A stretch of 64,000 nucleotides of DNA from Norana najaformis (GCA_964023275.1 OZ029921.1:28813230-28877229), one strand, 5' to 3'. Positions 23,919-37,639 are shown, counted from the stretch's first letter. The notes: generated by a model not told the origin, from the sequence alone. Numbers and translations: made by a program.

Positions 23919-25259
23919 AAAATTTGTAACATGCACAAAGTCACACAGAAATGCAAACATAAGACATTAAATCTAGTATCATTTGAAATCTTTTCCTTTC
24001 TTTACTACAGCAGATTCCTTGATCAATAACTTCAATTCATTTCATTCTAGTGTTTTTATACTTCATCTCTTCAGACAAACGTCAGAATCTCCAAAATGCA
24101 GACAAACCACATTTACATTAAAATATCATCAGCTAGCATCCTACAGCATATCCAAACCGAGGCAAAGCACAAAGTTTACTTGCATTTGTCTTGGCTTGAT
24201 ATCCCTGATCTACTGGATTCTGAATGGACTTCTCCAATGGATTACTTTACTTACTTACTAAGTTGGTAGACGTCAGAACAATATGCACTAATATGTTGAT
24301 GGCAACATCAACATTCAACAGATGCTGCCAAATGTTGTCAAAATCACTATATAATCTTGGGCTAGCACGGTCCATACACCAGGGCCTTAAATGTCATTCA
24401 AACAGGCAGCGGTGGTGAAGGATCTCGCCCGATAAATTCATTGAAAAATAAGCTGGGTCCAGGTCATAAGGTTGCTGTTAAAAAATGTACATTTACAACA
24501 GAAATTGTCAGTCTCTATATTGTATAGCCCATTATCTTTTGACAGAATTTCATTCTTCTAGTTTAAAAAAATAAGCATATGTGGAGTAGGAGTATCAAAA
24601 GATCCACAAGTTTCCACAGTTAATTCTATTGAATGAGATTTTGACCTTTTAGGAAAAGAACAAATGAATATGAATTGCAGCAACCAGCAGATACCCATAC
24701 AAGGCAGCAATTCAGAAACCTCTTCTAGAGGTCAATAAAAACTCAAATCTATGTAAGGGACAACGCAGAAACTTATCAAAAACAAAAGCTGAAACTGACA
24801 AACTGCTGTCATTCCATTCATTCACCTCAAGACTAAAGGCTGACATATATTCACAAATTCTAAATTTGATTTACAGTTTTAAAACAACAGACCAAACCTG
24901 ATCAGAATCAATTCCTTGGCAAACCTGAACGTCGATCTCAGAAAAAGCAGACGACCTTAGTTCAGTGTTCTTAAATATGCGATGCCATGACCTTTAAATC
25001 GAAAGATTTTCAAAGACACAATGAAGCAGCTTAACAAAAGACTAATCAGACTCCTGCGTCTGTTGCAAGCAAAAGCGCCTGATCTCCGGCTGATCTCGCG
25101 AGGATAAGATGCCACCTGACGTCTGTTCCATCAGCAGAAAGCAGACGACAGGCCAGACAATGCGACACCCACCGACCTCGTCTCCTGCAAGACTCAAATG
25201 CCCATCGACCGCCGAGCAGAACTATGCACCCGTGTGCACACGCACCCACGCGAACGCAC
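23919..25259. other. No gene seen
   Basis: Unique AT-rich sequence. The 92-residue frame at 23983 shows no family resemblance. Confidence 0.5.
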
Positions 25260-25680
25260 GTATGCACAAACACATACATACATACATACGTACATACATA
25301 CATACATACATCCACATAAATACATACATACATACATCCATAGATACATACATACACACATACATACATACAGACATACAAACATACATACATACATACA
25401 TACATACACATACATATATACATATATACATACATACATACATATATACATACACATATACATACACATACATATATACATACATACATATATACATACA
25501 TACACACATACAGACAGACTTACATACATACATATATACATACATATATACATACATACACATACATATATACATACATACATACATACTCATACATATA
25601 TACATACATACATACATACATACACATATACATACATACATACATACATATACATATATACATACATACATACATACATG
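25260..25680 (+). repeat. CATA microsatellite block
   Basis: About 420 bp of (CATA)n with ATAT breaks. The long open frames on both strands here are artefacts of the 4-bp period. Confidence 0.9.
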
Positions 25681-26310
25681 AAGCCAGACACAAAAACACA
25701 GAAATACAAACAGACAGACAGCCACACAAAGAAGCAGACAGAAAAACACATTCAGACACACATAAGGACAGAAATACACAAACAACAACAGACACACAGA
25801 TACACAGACAGGCACAGTAGCGCAAGTACTACCCTTTAGGGCCCCCTGTTGCGGCTTTCCAGATCTGATTTGAAGAAGGAAGCCCCCTCAGAGCCGGATT
25901 GGATCGAGTATGAACAGGGCCCAGAGGGTCCATTTGAGTAATCTATGGGAGTCGGAAATTTGAAGTTACTCCACTAGAACGACAAATATACAAAGACAGA
26001 CACACGAACAAACAAACAGACACACACGGACACACACACACATACAAGTGAAGACAGTCTAAATTTATTATAATCCAATCTAACGATTTCTGCTGCACTG
26101 GCTGTCTTTTAAAACACATTCAAAGACACTTCAGAGCTTATCAGAAAATCAGAAACCTAAAAGGCCTGACGACAGGAATAAGATCTCCGTCCCACCTGTG
26201 TGTATACCCGGTAGAAAAGGCCAGTTTAAGGCATAACCTCGGCCTTTCTCTCTCTTGGCCTCAGCAACATTCCTCCAAACGAAGGCCTTTACATTCCACG
26301 TGACACACAG

Positions 26311-26479
26311 TCGCGCTCCAGGATTTCTTGCTCGAGTCGGAAAGAGCATTTGAAGAGGGGCGCCACATTCTGGCAGTCCACCACGCATGGGTCTTGGTCT
26401 GAGGGGTGCCGGCATATAACAGAGGGGCGCGGAGGGTCGAATCGCCCCCTGCCCACGCCTATTGCTAAGTTCGCCACTG
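26311..26479 (-). mobile_element. hAT-like MITE, one end eroded
   Basis: Minus orientation: clear end CAGTGGCGAACTTAGC at 26479, internal CCACATTCTGGCAGTCCACC on the plus strand, and an eroded second terminus near 26311. Confidence 0.55.
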
Positions 26480-26639
26480 GCGGCACACCATATGATTGTA
26501 AAAAGACAGAAACTGGGTAATTCAAACTTGTAGCATTTATTACGGCAATAGGAATCTACGACACACGAGAACCGACTGAAATGCTCGACTGGTCATCGTA
26601 ATTCTTATATCCAGTTCCCAGATATGTACTGGTGCTCGC

Positions 26640-26720
26640 CATCTTTGTAATTGTGTAATTGTAATTGTAATCTGACATGTATAAAGCGCCACTTCAAGAA
26701 TAGACTCATCAGAGGCGCTC
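26640..26720 (-). mobile_element. LINE/SINE 3' end, family C
   Basis: Reverse-oriented end: GTAATTGTAATTGTAATCTG then ATAAAGCGCCACTTCAAGAA and GACTCATCAGAGGCGCTC. The tail unit is ATTACA as in the 20650 copy. Confidence 0.5.
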
Positions 26721-26924
26721 CCGACCCGAACCTGCCAGATAATACAGACTTCTCCGTCATCTTAGGCAATGACGTTTATGGCTGACCACCTTCACCGATG
26801 CATTAATCAAAAACTGTGCATGATGAAAGTAAGCAAGGTTATTTAGTCGCCGTTGTCATCACTAACACGGCTGATGACAGTGTGTTGGTGATAGCGAAAT
26901 TTTGCAACGCAAATTATGTGATGA

Positions 26925-27155
26925 TAACAACGACGACAACGAGAATTATGATAGCGAGCATGGCGATGACAGTTATGACAATTATGGTGATGAAGATGGT
27001 AATGTTAATGACTGTTGTTGTTGAATGTTGATGACTGTTGTTGTTGATGATGGTGATGATGACGATTATGCTGATGACGATGATTAAGATGAAGATGATG
27101 ACGATGATAATGATGACTACGATGGCGATGACGATGATAATGATGACGATGATAT
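26925..27155 (+). repeat. GAT/GAC-rich trinucleotide tract
   Basis: Imperfect GATGAC/GATGAT units with a TTGTTG core duplication (27012, 27038). Confidence 0.7.
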
Positions 27156-27536
27156 TAGCCTATATAGCTTCAGCTCCGGATAACACACATTTCCCATATA
27201 TTAACGACAAAGGCCCATAAACATGTTTTCCATTCAAGACAATGACTCCTCTGTTTCAGACTGCTTGCCCCTCCCCCTCCCCCGTGTTCCATGTTCCAGC
27301 CAACTCAGGGGGAGCAGCATAACTTTGGTATCGAAAGTGTGAGAACCAATTTTCCCCCTCCCTTCCCTTTCGCATAATAAAATCATTGTTCGACTAGTAG
27401 GAAAAGCCACTGGAGAACGTCAAGCTCATACTAAACTTAATATGCACTGTTTATTCACAGTATGAAAAAGCGGAGAAACAGTACCCCATATAAACAATGG
27501 TTGGCACGCTTACCTCCATACCAACCCCCAACTATG

Positions 27537-27720
27537 CTCGTAACCGTAATCGTAATTCCGAGATTTCTGCAGCGCCCAACAAAAGCCACGTCGCGGGGAC
27601 CAGCTTATTCACTCGCGCTCAGTCAGAATAAAATCGATAGGCAAAAGGGTTCGGTTCCAGGTCAAGATTCAAAAGTCAGACGGAGAGACAGCGTGGCAGC
27701 TATGGGGGCGGTGCTCAAGG
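27537..27720 (-). mobile_element. LINE family A 3' end
   Basis: Reverse-oriented copy starting CGTAACCGTAATCGTAATTC, with the ACAGCGCCCAACAAAAGCC and ATCGATAGGCAAAAGGGTTC blocks. Confidence 0.65.
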
Positions 27721-27752
27721 GCCTTCTGTTTGTTAGCTGCATGGGTCTGTCC

Positions 27753-27795
27753 AATGGATTACGATTTTGCTTTGAAGCGATGCCTTGTGCGTAGT
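27753..27795 (+). mobile_element. LINE family B fragment
   Basis: About 40 bp of family B UTR (TCCAATGGATTACGATTTTG, GATGCCTTGTGCG) without a tail, directly after a family A copy. Confidence 0.35.
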
Positions 27796-28107
27796 TATAC
27801 AAACAATCAAGAACAAACATTTTCCTCAAAAAGGCTGCAGATCTGCGCACAGATATAAAGCATTTTACGTTATCAAAAACGTCACATAAGCTGGGCTCTT
27901 CCTGTGCTGCAAATGGCCTATCTATTTTTCACATATACAGGCTTCATTGAATCCTATCTCTTGCTGCCGATTACTAATGTTGATCAATCAATTTGTATTC
28001 ATTATTGTCTCGGTCAAAATCATCCTAATATGACTCCCAAATTACAAATGCAAATCAATATTCCACCATCATTTTCACCACTATCCTGCCTCATCAAAAA
28101 TCCTGAA

Positions 28108-28109
28108 CA

Positions 28110-28193
<84 letters not shown>
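28108..28193 (+). repeat. TA microsatellite
   Basis: (AT)n with two CATA breaks. Confidence 0.9.
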
Positions 28194-28196
<3 letters not shown>

Positions 28197-28297
28197 CAGG
28201 AAGAGAGAAAGCAAGACAGAGAGAGCAAGAGAGGGACAGACAGACAGACAGACAGAGAGAATGGCTCAATATTAGGATAAATAGCTACACTGCCTAA

Positions 28298-28466
28298 CGG
28301 TGGCGGATTTAGCTACAGGCACGGGAGGGGGAACGAACCGCACCCCTTGGTTATACGCCGCCCCCTCAGACCAGAACCGTGCATGGTGGACTGCCAGAAT
28401 GCGGCGCTACTCTGGAAATGCCCTTGCCCCGCCCCCACCACGCAACCAATCCTGAAACCGCCACTA
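28298..28466 (+). mobile_element. hAT-like MITE
   Basis: Ends CGGTGGCGG ... CCGCCACTA with flanking 8-mers CTGCCTAA and CTGGGTAA (6 of 8 alike). The internal sequence matches the 23560 copy. Confidence 0.65.
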
Positions 28467-28734
28467 CTGGGTAACATAACATGCACATACATACATGTCT
28501 GCACTGCGGAAATTTGATATCGAGACGGCGTCTACAGCAGTATGCTTTTTGCAAGATTAATGGAACCACAAAATTCACGATTTATGGTATTTTTCTTGCA
28601 TTATTTGAAGACTTTCGTGTTGTATTCTACCCCTAGTTTTGGTCTTCCATCCCAACTGAAGATGGGGCGATGGCCCCCAGCCCTTCCAGATCCCTTCCAG
28701 ATTGCTGGTAGCCAACCTGGACCATCATACAGCC

Positions 28735-28875
28735 TCCGAAGAAAGCCAAGTGGCAGGAACAGAATGTTTCTGCACAGTTTATTCACGGGTGCTAAGACAA
28801 ACCAAAATCAAAATAGGTAAATAGGTAAGTAAGGCCAGGTTCGGTTCCGATTTGAGACCTAAAGGTCAGACCAGA
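28735..28875 (-). mobile_element. LINE family A-related end, diverged
   Basis: Shares GAAAGCCAAGTGGCAGGAAC, the TTTATTCACGGGTGCTAAG block and a degraded GGTTCGGTTCC block with family A, but lacks the first 40 bp. Probably an older copy. Confidence 0.4.
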
Positions 28876-29039
28876 CTAAACTGGCATTAATTGGGTTATA
28901 GTAGAGAACTGCTGCCAGCAGTGCCATAACTGAGAGGGCAGTATCAGGCCAAACTCCAATAATAATATATAATAAACTTGTGTAACATAGCTCAGTATGC
29001 ATTCAGAATATTCATTCTATAAATATGCATTCATTCTCA

Positions 29040-29059
29040 CTCTCACGCTCTCTCTCTCG

Positions 29060-29112
<53 letters not shown>

Positions 29113-29113
29113 C
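29040..29113. repeat. TC-TA-GA palindromic microsatellite
   Basis: (TC)n, then (TA)n, then (GA)n: the two outer tracts are complementary, so the whole can fold as one hairpin or cruciform. Confidence 0.8.
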
Positions 29114-29361
29114 ACACAGAAAGAGAGTGTGTATGTGTACTCCAAAACTCCAAAGATGGAAGTAAAAGTGTAGTGCACACATCCATACGCACATACACAC
29201 ACATTTATATCATTATTGTGATTTGATGTGATATGTACTGGTCATATACTTAATATAATATACATTATATATACCATATACACACACAACAAATGCATAT
29301 ACAATTAATTATGCAGCTGGGCTAAATCTACTAACTTGGAGTAATGGCTGATGGCTGAGAC

Positions 29362-29752
29362 CTGTGTTAGTCTGTTCTGTCTCATGCAGACACATATGGA
29401 ATAAACTCCCGCCAGAATTGCGACAGTTGTCTGGTCAATCATACAAACTCACCAACACTTCACCTCTTTCAGTTTCTGCGGAGGTCATTCACTTAAGACT
29501 GAAAACACTTCTTTTCCAAAAATCTTATCCCGAGTCTTCCTCTTCCCCTTATCTCTCTTCTCGCTTCAATTTCAAACACCATCCACCATAGCCGTCCGAC
29601 AGCTCTGATTGCCTGACTCCTGGATCTTGACCTGGAGCCGTACCCTTTTGCCTATCGATTTTGTTTTGACTGAGCGCCTGTAAATAAGCTGGTTCCTGTG
29701 ACTTAGCTTTCGTTGGGCGCTGTAGAAATCTCGAGATTACGATTACGGTGTC
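29362..29752 (+). mobile_element. CR1/L2-like LINE family A, 3' end with RT C-terminus
   Basis: This is the longest copy of family A. It starts inside the reverse-transcriptase C-terminus: HIWNKLPPELRQLSG, then HLRLKTLLFQKSYP, the usual LWNxLP ... FKxxLKTxLF ending of CR1/L2-clade proteins, stop near 29591. A 3' UTR of about 140 bp follows, and it ends GGGCGCTGTAGAAATCTCGA with a tail of ATTACG repeats. It is 5'-truncated, so not able to move. It explains the other shorter copies of the same sequence in the window. Confidence 0.75.
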
Positions 29753-29916
29753 CACAGACCTGTAGGTCCCTGCATTAGGCTTGGACCACACTGACCACTC
29801 CGTCAGAAACAGACCATGATGCTAATGACAGGTCACGAAGTGAGTGCAAGATATAATTAGCTGATAAAATCACCGTGCAACAGGAGTTAGCATTCAAACT
29901 CATTTCTAAAGTAACC

Positions 29917-30066
29917 CTATATACATTAAACAAATCAATAAGTTAGCAGCAAATCTATATACATTAAACAAATCAATAAGTTAGCAGCAAATCTATATAC
30001 ATTAAACAAATCAATAAGTTAGCAGCAAATCTATATACATTAAACAAATCAATAAGTTAGCAGCAT
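29917..30066 (+). repeat. 38-bp unit x 4
   Basis: Copies start at 29917, 29955, 29993 and 30031 and are near-identical (CTATATACATTAAACAAATC ...). Confidence 0.85.
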
Positions 30067-31204
30067 TGATGAGAAGTAGTGCACACACTTGTTTACATGT
30101 CTCTTGATATTACCGTAATAAAAATTGTTATGTTAGATTTTAAAAATTTGATTTAATTATGGGGCCCCAAATTTCCCTGTTGGCTTGCGCTCCGCGCTCG
30201 CCATGTGGCCCCTCCGTGCTGAAATGCTGGATCCACCTTGGGTACCAGGGCTGCCAACATACTGTACATGTGGAAGTTTTCATAAAATCCTTAGAAATTT
30301 AAAAAAATTGTGCGCCAGATTTCCAGAAAGGCCTAAGTTTTTTTTTCATTTGTCCGTAAATAAATATTCGTTGTGTTAGGACTGACACCATGCTGTATGA
30401 AAACCTTGGTTGTCTAGCTGCAATGTCTGGATTTCGCCGTTCGTGGATGTTGCAAAAACTGGAGCTTACGAGTGTTACCAATTAATTTACAATCACTGCA
30501 AATCTGCAATCAATGTTTACCGTTCTCGTAGTACTGCAAAAGATCTTAGAGTCTGGTACTACGGTGTTACTGGTAATTGTTGCCGATTTGCCTGGCAGGC
30601 CTACACGTTGTCCTATTCTGCTTCCGCTTCTGTGCCATCCCGACGATTTCAACCGTGTCGCTATGGTGTCGCCTGGTCTTGAACCCTCCCCCCTCCGGAT
30701 TCTGACTGGCACAGAAATTGACCAGGCAACCTAGCTCGTACGGACTTGATTTGATATAGCGCCGGTAATAAATGTCATTCCACGACTCGGTGGCGCTGAT
30801 AAATTTCTAAAAATTTACATTTAAACTTAAATACGTTAGACGCTGATGCTAAAAATCAGGCTTCTACCCGCCAGCACATTATCTAGCACCTTGTAACGTC
30901 AATGGTTGCAGACAACTTAGACAAAGTAAGATAAAGGGCTTTATTCAGAGCTTCAAATCAACCCGAGAAGCAAAAATTATTTTAATTATTTTAACAAAAC
31001 GAATATTGGAAATATTTTGAAAATAAAATTGCCATTTATTTAATTATTTTGTGCTTTTATAAAACTTATGAATTGGTGCGGTCCGACTAGTTCCTGTGTG
31101 CGGACTAGTTGTCGGTCACCGCACGCGTGAAAGCGAAGGAGAAATAAATTTTTAGCTGGAATTGCATAATTTAAAGTTAATTCTGTTTCGAATATTTTGA
31201 GAAA
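30067..31204. other. MRPL12 upstream region
   Basis: 30400-30735 is open in several frames on both strands at slightly higher GC, but no protein family is apparent. The last 300 bp before 31205 must hold the MRPL12 promoter; no TATA box stands out. Confidence 0.45.
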
Positions 31205-34200
31205 ATGCAGTCTGTCAAGCTAATAACGTCAGAACTGACATGGTGCTTACGATGCTCCATGAGGTAATTTTATTGGCAGCTTTTCGCAATACACGGAAAT
31301 GACTTTAATGTGTACTCACACACTTCTGAGCACATCGCTTACAAGTGTCATTTGGTTCTCAGCTCAAGGCTTACCTTTTTCAAACTGCTTATCCACTGTA
31401 GGATGTCTCTGTGGACTGACCTGGACATTGACCAGATTGCAGTTTAGTGTTGGTGGCCATTGACTAATGCCTTGTGCTTTAGACACGAGCTGTAAGGAAG
31501 TTACTAATTAATAATAATAACATGAGGATAATGGTTGGACTGAACTACGCAAGGGAAAAGGTCTACAGAGGTGAAAATCTGCCCCTTAAATGGGTCATGA
31601 GTTTTGGTCTGGTGTCAAACTCCACTTTTCCAGCAAACCTTAATTTGGTTTTCTGGATTAAATCAGCATCTGTTTCGGTTGTGCATATATGTATGTATGT
31701 ACATATCTGAGCATTGTACAGAGACCTCTGAGCATGGCTGTCTATCACACCTGTTAAGGTGTGCCTTAAAGCGGGAAGAGAATGTAACTTGAGGCTGAGT
31801 CAGATGAAACATGACAGTAAATATGATGTAATTCCCATAAATAAGAGAGACATTTTTGTTTCAGACTTGGACGTAAAAATTTGCTTGTCCAGTCTATTTC
31901 CTCACCTGCCATCCAGCGGCGGTTCTATACAGCCGACATCGTACCGCCTGTGACGCTTGAGGGTGAGGAGAAAAAATATGCACCAAAAATCCAGCAGCTA
32001 GTGAAAGACATTAGCCAACTTACTCTTATAGAGGTGGCTGATCTAAATGAACTTCTAAAGGTACTGAATCGTTTATTTTATTGTTGACAGTTCAGAATTA
32101 TGCTATTTGAGTAATGATGTCTGTAATTAGTTATTACTATTTCTGCATTTATTAAGCATCACTATCTAATGACTAAGCATCGTTCGATGGTGATGACCAT
32201 TTGTGAGTGACGCTTGCTGAAGGTCCCGACACAGCAACCACCTCAGAGGAGGCTTGAACTCTTACTTTCCACATTATAAAGCGAGCGCTTTAACTGCCCT
32301 GCCCCACTAATTAGTTGGCCTGTACCAAGGTATGTTTGCTTGGGTAAATTGTTAGTGCTCTGACATTTTCTGTTTTCCTTGTAACAGCGTTGGGTTACAG
32401 AATCATTTGAGTTGATATTATTTGCATAGGCTGTTGAGGTCTGTGTGTGCAGTATGTAAAAATCCATGCATTGTGGCTGTCTGTGATTTGGTTTCTTCTA
32501 ATCTTTGATTTGAATGAACGCCTAAGTGGCAGTACTAGCAGAGTACAAGGTTTGCCACATTGTAATCGTAAGTACGAGATTTCTACAGCGCCCAATGAAA
32601 GCCACATCACGGGACCAGCTTATTCACAGGTGCTCCGTCAAAACAGAATTGATAGGCAAAAAGGGTTCACTTCCAGGTCAAGATCCCAGAGTCAGGCAGA
32701 GAGATAGGAATGTGACATACCAGTATTTGCCAAATAATTTTGTGGCAGTTTGAGTAGTCAGTCAAAAATGGGTTTTGGATTTTGAATAGAACCACTCTTA
32801 ACACTGAAGACGTAAGAGATTTGTTATCTACAAAATGGCCAAGTTTAGAACACATAACTGCAACTTGCTTTTATGTACTATGCAAAGGTGCAGAGACGTT
32901 ACTGAGATATGTTTTTGTTGTAACCAGTATTTGTGTATATTTTCAGAAAACCTTAAAAATTGCCGATGCCCCAATGATGGCAATGGGTGCGATGCAATCA
33001 GCCGCAACGTCCAAGGTAAAATTGTTACATGCAGTTGCTCTTCAACAGTTTACTTACTGTTGGTGATTTCCTAATTTATTGGATGAAATCTGAAGATTTG
33101 TATTTATTTAAGTGATCTGCTGAAGGGACAGTTGGCTTGACTGTTTTGCTTTGTCTGAGGGATCCTTCAATCTCAGAACCATGTTGTAGAGTATTATCGT
33201 TGATGGATGCATGCAATAAAAGTGCCATGCCTTAACCAGACTTTCTCTGAACATGTGTCCATTTTCAGCAGTGAATAGGAATTCATCGACTGGTCTCTTT
33301 GCAGATCTGTTATACATGCATCATTTGTGTTCAGCCAGATTTGTCTTTGTTTTTGAACTCTAAAAAGTGCTATATAAATGTTCCCCTAACCACTCATATG
33401 CTTACATACAAGTAGATTTTTATTTATTAAGAATTCCATTTCTTGTAATTTGATTTGAATCAGGATGAAGACGAGGAAGCACCAAAGGCAAAACAGGAAA
33501 AAGTGAATTTCACAATCAAAATAACAAACTTTGAAAAAGAGAAGAAGACTCCACTGATCAAGGAAATTAAGAACCTGGTTGAAGGCTTAAACTTAGTACA
33601 GGTAAGGAAATTGTATTTAAAACATCAAAAGCTAGGCAGAAAATGCATAGAATATGGTCCCCATGATTTACAAGTTGGGTGATGACCAAGTTTTTAGCAA
33701 GTTTAAACTAGGTTCCAGTATGTCTGATCACGTTCGTAAGATTATCTGTATACTTGTTTTTTGTCAATGTTGGAATTTACTACAACATGATTAATTACAT
33801 TTTAATGCAGTGCATGATGTGCCTGCAAAATGCAGCATCACAAGGAGGGTCTGATTTGTGTTACTGATTTTGTTGATAGATTTGTTTGAGCATTTGTCTG
33901 CATGGTCACTTGTCATTCTTAACAAACATTAATCACTTGCCCTGGTGGAAGCACCTTTGAAAGGATCATAGAAAGCACTGTATAAATGTCTAATTGCCCT
34001 GGAATACATATGTTGTACTCACTTTAAGTACACCATCTTGATAACTGCCCACCTATGTAGGATCTTGTTTACGAAACATTTTAACGATCATGTTGTTTAT
34101 CAATTTCTTACACAGGCCAAGAAGTTTGTAGAATCTTTACCACAGACTGTCCGAGCGGACGTACCAAAGGAAGAAGCAGAGAAACTAAAAGCAACCCTTG

Positions 34201-34232
34201 AAGCAGTTGGAGCAACAGTGGTGCTGGAGTAA
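31205..34232 (+). CDS. MRPL12: Mitochondrial large-subunit ribosomal protein bL12m (L7/L12)
   Basis: Five exons join in phase with GT/AG sites: 31205-31263, 31865-32060, 32947-33015, 33464-33601 and 34116-34232, giving 192 residues (human about 198). Residues 1 to about 45 are basic and hydroxylated, with few acids, as expected of a mitochondrial presequence. Residues about 57-85 carry the N-terminal dimerisation helices ([15 protein letters not shown], then DLNELLK). Residues 86-125 are the alanine/methionine- and acid-rich hinge. Residues about 125-192 are the globular C-terminal L12 domain ([16 protein letters not shown], then AKKFVESLP, ending ATVVLE). The protein forms the stalk of the mitoribosome, recruits translation factors, and is reported in other animals to bind mitochondrial RNA polymerase. 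The short first exon holding only the signal start is typical of nuclear genes for mitochondrial proteins. A polyadenylation signal AATAAA lies at 34407. Intron 2 (32061-32946) carries a SINE and a LINE end. No defects seen. Confidence 0.95.
32135..32312 (-). mobile_element. tRNA-derived SINE in MRPL12 intron 2
   Basis: Minus-strand copy: head with GGGCAGTTAAAGCGCTCGC and B box AGTTCAAGCC, body with ACGATGCTTAGTCATTAG, tail with TAATAAATGCAGAAATAG. Confidence 0.6.
32562..32710 (-). mobile_element. LINE family A 3' end inside MRPL12 intron 2
   Basis: Reverse-oriented copy (GTAATCGTAAGTACGAGATT ... GGTCAAGATCCCAGAGTCAG). It lies in an intron on the strand opposite to MRPL12, so it should not disturb splicing. 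Confidence 0.65.
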
Positions 34233-34412
34233 TGAGCATTCATTATAGCAGAGACATAATAATAGCCCAAAGTCAACTGCTTTCTGAAAGACTGGCTTAC
34301 ACGTGTATGCAGCTGAGCAGCCAAAAAACATTAACACTGGCATTTGTTCATTTGTTCGAAATGAGCCAAGTCAACTGAGTGATAAACGTGTTGGCCATTA
34401 GATTATAATAAA

Positions 34413-37400
34413 TGCAATTAATCTGATTTCTTACAGAAATATCATGATATTGTTCATAGCATTTTGCTGTTCAATTAAAAAATACTTTAATCAACAGTTG
34501 AAATTTAGAAAAATGCATCAAGGTATGACAGTACTTGTATGCTGATAATGACAGACTTAGCTGAACTGCAACCAACACAAAATCTTGGAAGAAGGAACAC
34601 CGAAAGAAAGGCATAATGTATGTTTTCTGTGGACATTGATTAGAAAGGTATAGTATGTAATAGTGAAATTTAAATGTACTCGGCTTTACACAGCTGCACA
34701 CAACCAAATGTATGGCCTTGACCCTGCATGGGTGAGATCCTTCATCCCCGCTGCCCATTTTCAATGGACGCCATGTCATTTAAGGTCATCGTGCTAGCCC
34801 CAGATTCAAATCTCTGAAATAAAGCCACCTTTGGGTTGTGAACCAGGGATCCTCGCACACAGAGGCTCCTTGGCGTATGTGTTTTCCAATGTAGCTAACT
34901 TGGTCATGAGTAATAGTTGTATTGCCGTGTTGACATTTTGTCCTTTGTTTTTGCACAGCAACTCAGATGCTTAAGTGATTATGTTACTTTTACTACCAAT
35001 TTAGACAAGAACCGGAAGCATATTGTCAGATCTGTCATATAATGATCAGTGTGGTTGTCTTGTTTTACCACATGGCCTTAGTGAACAAAGGTACAGCATA
35101 ACAAAGGTATACATCTTGTATGTGGAATTTACATTCACACGTGACCACAGGCAGAAGATACTAAATTGGAAGACAACAATTCTCACTCTGGCACCCATAG
35201 CAGTGGGCATCCATGGCTACACTGTTGATGTATTTTGAGCCAACACACATATAGTAGAGAGAAATGGGAACTGGACAAATTATGAAAAGGCCTAAAGTTG
35301 TATCTGAAAATCGATACCAACCGTAAAGAAACTCCATGCAGAAAAACTGATTCCTGGTGAGAACTTTTAATTTATACGACAGAGGTCATTACAGCAGGTC
35401 ACCGGTAAGCAAACAATGTTTAAATAGGTTGGAAATTCACTACCGGGATGGACTCTGCAAAAGTAGAATGGAGTCCCATTCAGGATGATTACCGATACCT
35501 GGCAACCAGATGACAAAACAAGAAGGCCTTTGAGGCAAATGTAAACATCCCGATAAAAAACACGAAACTACTCCCATATTTTTTCAAGGAAATGTCAATT
35601 TCTGAATAGGCAAAAGAGAATAATTTTAAATTCTCATTTAAATCAACAAATGTCAACCATGTAAAATTATTAATTTAAATCGTTGAACTACATCAACTTG
35701 TATTGTGTGAAGTGGCACAGATCATCAGAAAATTCAAATGAAACAGTTTATGTAATCACATGTCAAAAGCCGTTAATTACAAACAAAATCTGCACGATAA
35801 ATAAGATAAATAAAATTGAGATACACAGCATCGATACAGCAGATAAAGGTAGTGCACAAGTGTGGATTTGTTCTTTAGAGCGATATGCTACCCAACAAAG
35901 TAATGCAACAACAGATATTCATGATAAATGGCATTCAAGCAGATCATGAAAGGATATGCAATGACTAACGATTTAACAGGCGAAACATTCAAGATACTTG
36001 TAATACGTCTACATGAATTCACAAGTAATTAGATATTCAACTAAACCTGCCAAATCTACTACCAGCTATACACAGTCTTCATCAGGCAATAATAATAATA
36101 AACACGGTGGCTGGGAAATCTATACCTTGAGCCAGTCTCTAGCTCTGCATGCACTCTGATGAGTTGTCTGCAGCAGGATGAAACTAGCAGTTTTGATCAG
36201 ATGAACAGATCCATAAAGAGCTCCAAGATCTTCAATGGAATATGAATCCCATTAACATTCATAATGTAGATAACAGATGCATGTTGCATTCCAAACTAAC
36301 AACAGCAGCAGAAAATTTCCATGTTTTATGTGAACACAAGCATCAGGTTAAGTGATACAACGAAAACATACACCTTTGCATTGTGATTGAGTGCGCAAAT
36401 GATACTTGCAGCTACTCCAGGTGAAAAAAGCCGAGTTCTCTGCACGAAACTGACGAAACAGAAGCAAAGTTGAAGACACTACAAATAATTTTTGTCACTT
36501 GGTCAGTAAAAAAAAGTTGCTATAAGCATAATCACAAACTAAGAAAAGTACATGTGCAGAGCAAAATTATTAATTTAACACAAAATTAAAAACTTGACAT
36601 GTTAATAAATGTTACAAAAAGTAATTGAAGAAACCTAAATTAATCACGAGCTGAATAAACACCACAGCGTAATTAACACAAAATTTCATAATCCAACAAC
36701 GTGGAAGCTTTGAGAATGAACAGGGATAAAGACGGGCAAGAAATATTCGAAAAAAACACAACTACTCAACCCAACGCAGACTTTCAGTTGGCACACAACC
36801 CATAAAATGTAAGCAAGCATTTTACAAAGCGATATTCAATGGCACTTTCACGTACAATGCAACCTCCTGGTAACATACTTAGAAGCCACAGTTGAGTACC
36901 ATGGTTTCGCTTGAAGCATCGTCCATTGATTAAAGCCTCAAGAGCTATGACACTGGCACTGTAGAAGTCATTAGATCAGATACCACATTACAGCGAAGTT
37001 ACATTGTCAAGAAATCAGTCTAAAGCGGAACATAATTCTTATCCATTCCATGTTCGCAAATGGATTACATTAGAATTCGTTTCACAAAGATGCATGTTAT
37101 AAGAAGGTTTCTGTTCATTTATCACCCAAAATTGTATTACTGAAAATAGTTTTCTTTCTTAGAAAATATACAAGTGAAGCGGCTTGGCTTGTACGTAATC
37201 ATACAACATATCCAAGTGATTTTCAAGCCAATTTTCATTCCACCGAATGTCAACACACACCAACTTTACAGTATAAGCTGAAAGATACAGAGAATCCTGG
37301 AAAAATATTTTTAAAATAATGGAATGTTAGAAATGAGTAAAAACCATTATATCAAAAGCATTGATAAAGATGCAAAATCATCTGCCGTAATTAAAATTAA

Positions 37401-37639
37401 AAGGTCCATTCAGAAATGACCACGAAGCAGCTAAGATTCTATTTATCATCAAGTTTAAATCCAAAGCAACGTCCTAGCATATTACAGCAGGCAGCAACAA
37501 GAAAATCAAGAAGCCATTTGAGACTCTGCAACGTTCTAAACTGCACTCAACTTAAGTTCAGTCAATATTCTAAAATCTAAATTAACAGGGCAGAGCCAAA
37601 ACTACAGCTTGCTTGAGCCCCATAAACATCTTAAACTAA
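34413..37639. other. Intergenic, no gene seen
   Basis: AT-rich sequence between MRPL12 and the downstream end of the CCSER-like gene. Only a short LINE family B end (36905) is recognisable. Confidence 0.5.
36905..36978 (+). mobile_element. LINE family B 3' end, short
   Basis: Carries CATTGATTAAAGCCTCAAGA then CACTGTAGAAGTCATTAGAT. Only one tail unit. Confidence 0.45.

Noticed and set aside
25046..25839. Long overlapping open frames up to 213 codons on both strands
   Set aside because: They lie in a CATA microsatellite; a 4-bp period without stops opens all frames.
30410..30734. Overlapping frames on both strands near 30.5 kb
   Set aside because: Open on both strands with no recognisable motif; probably chance in a GC-richer patch.
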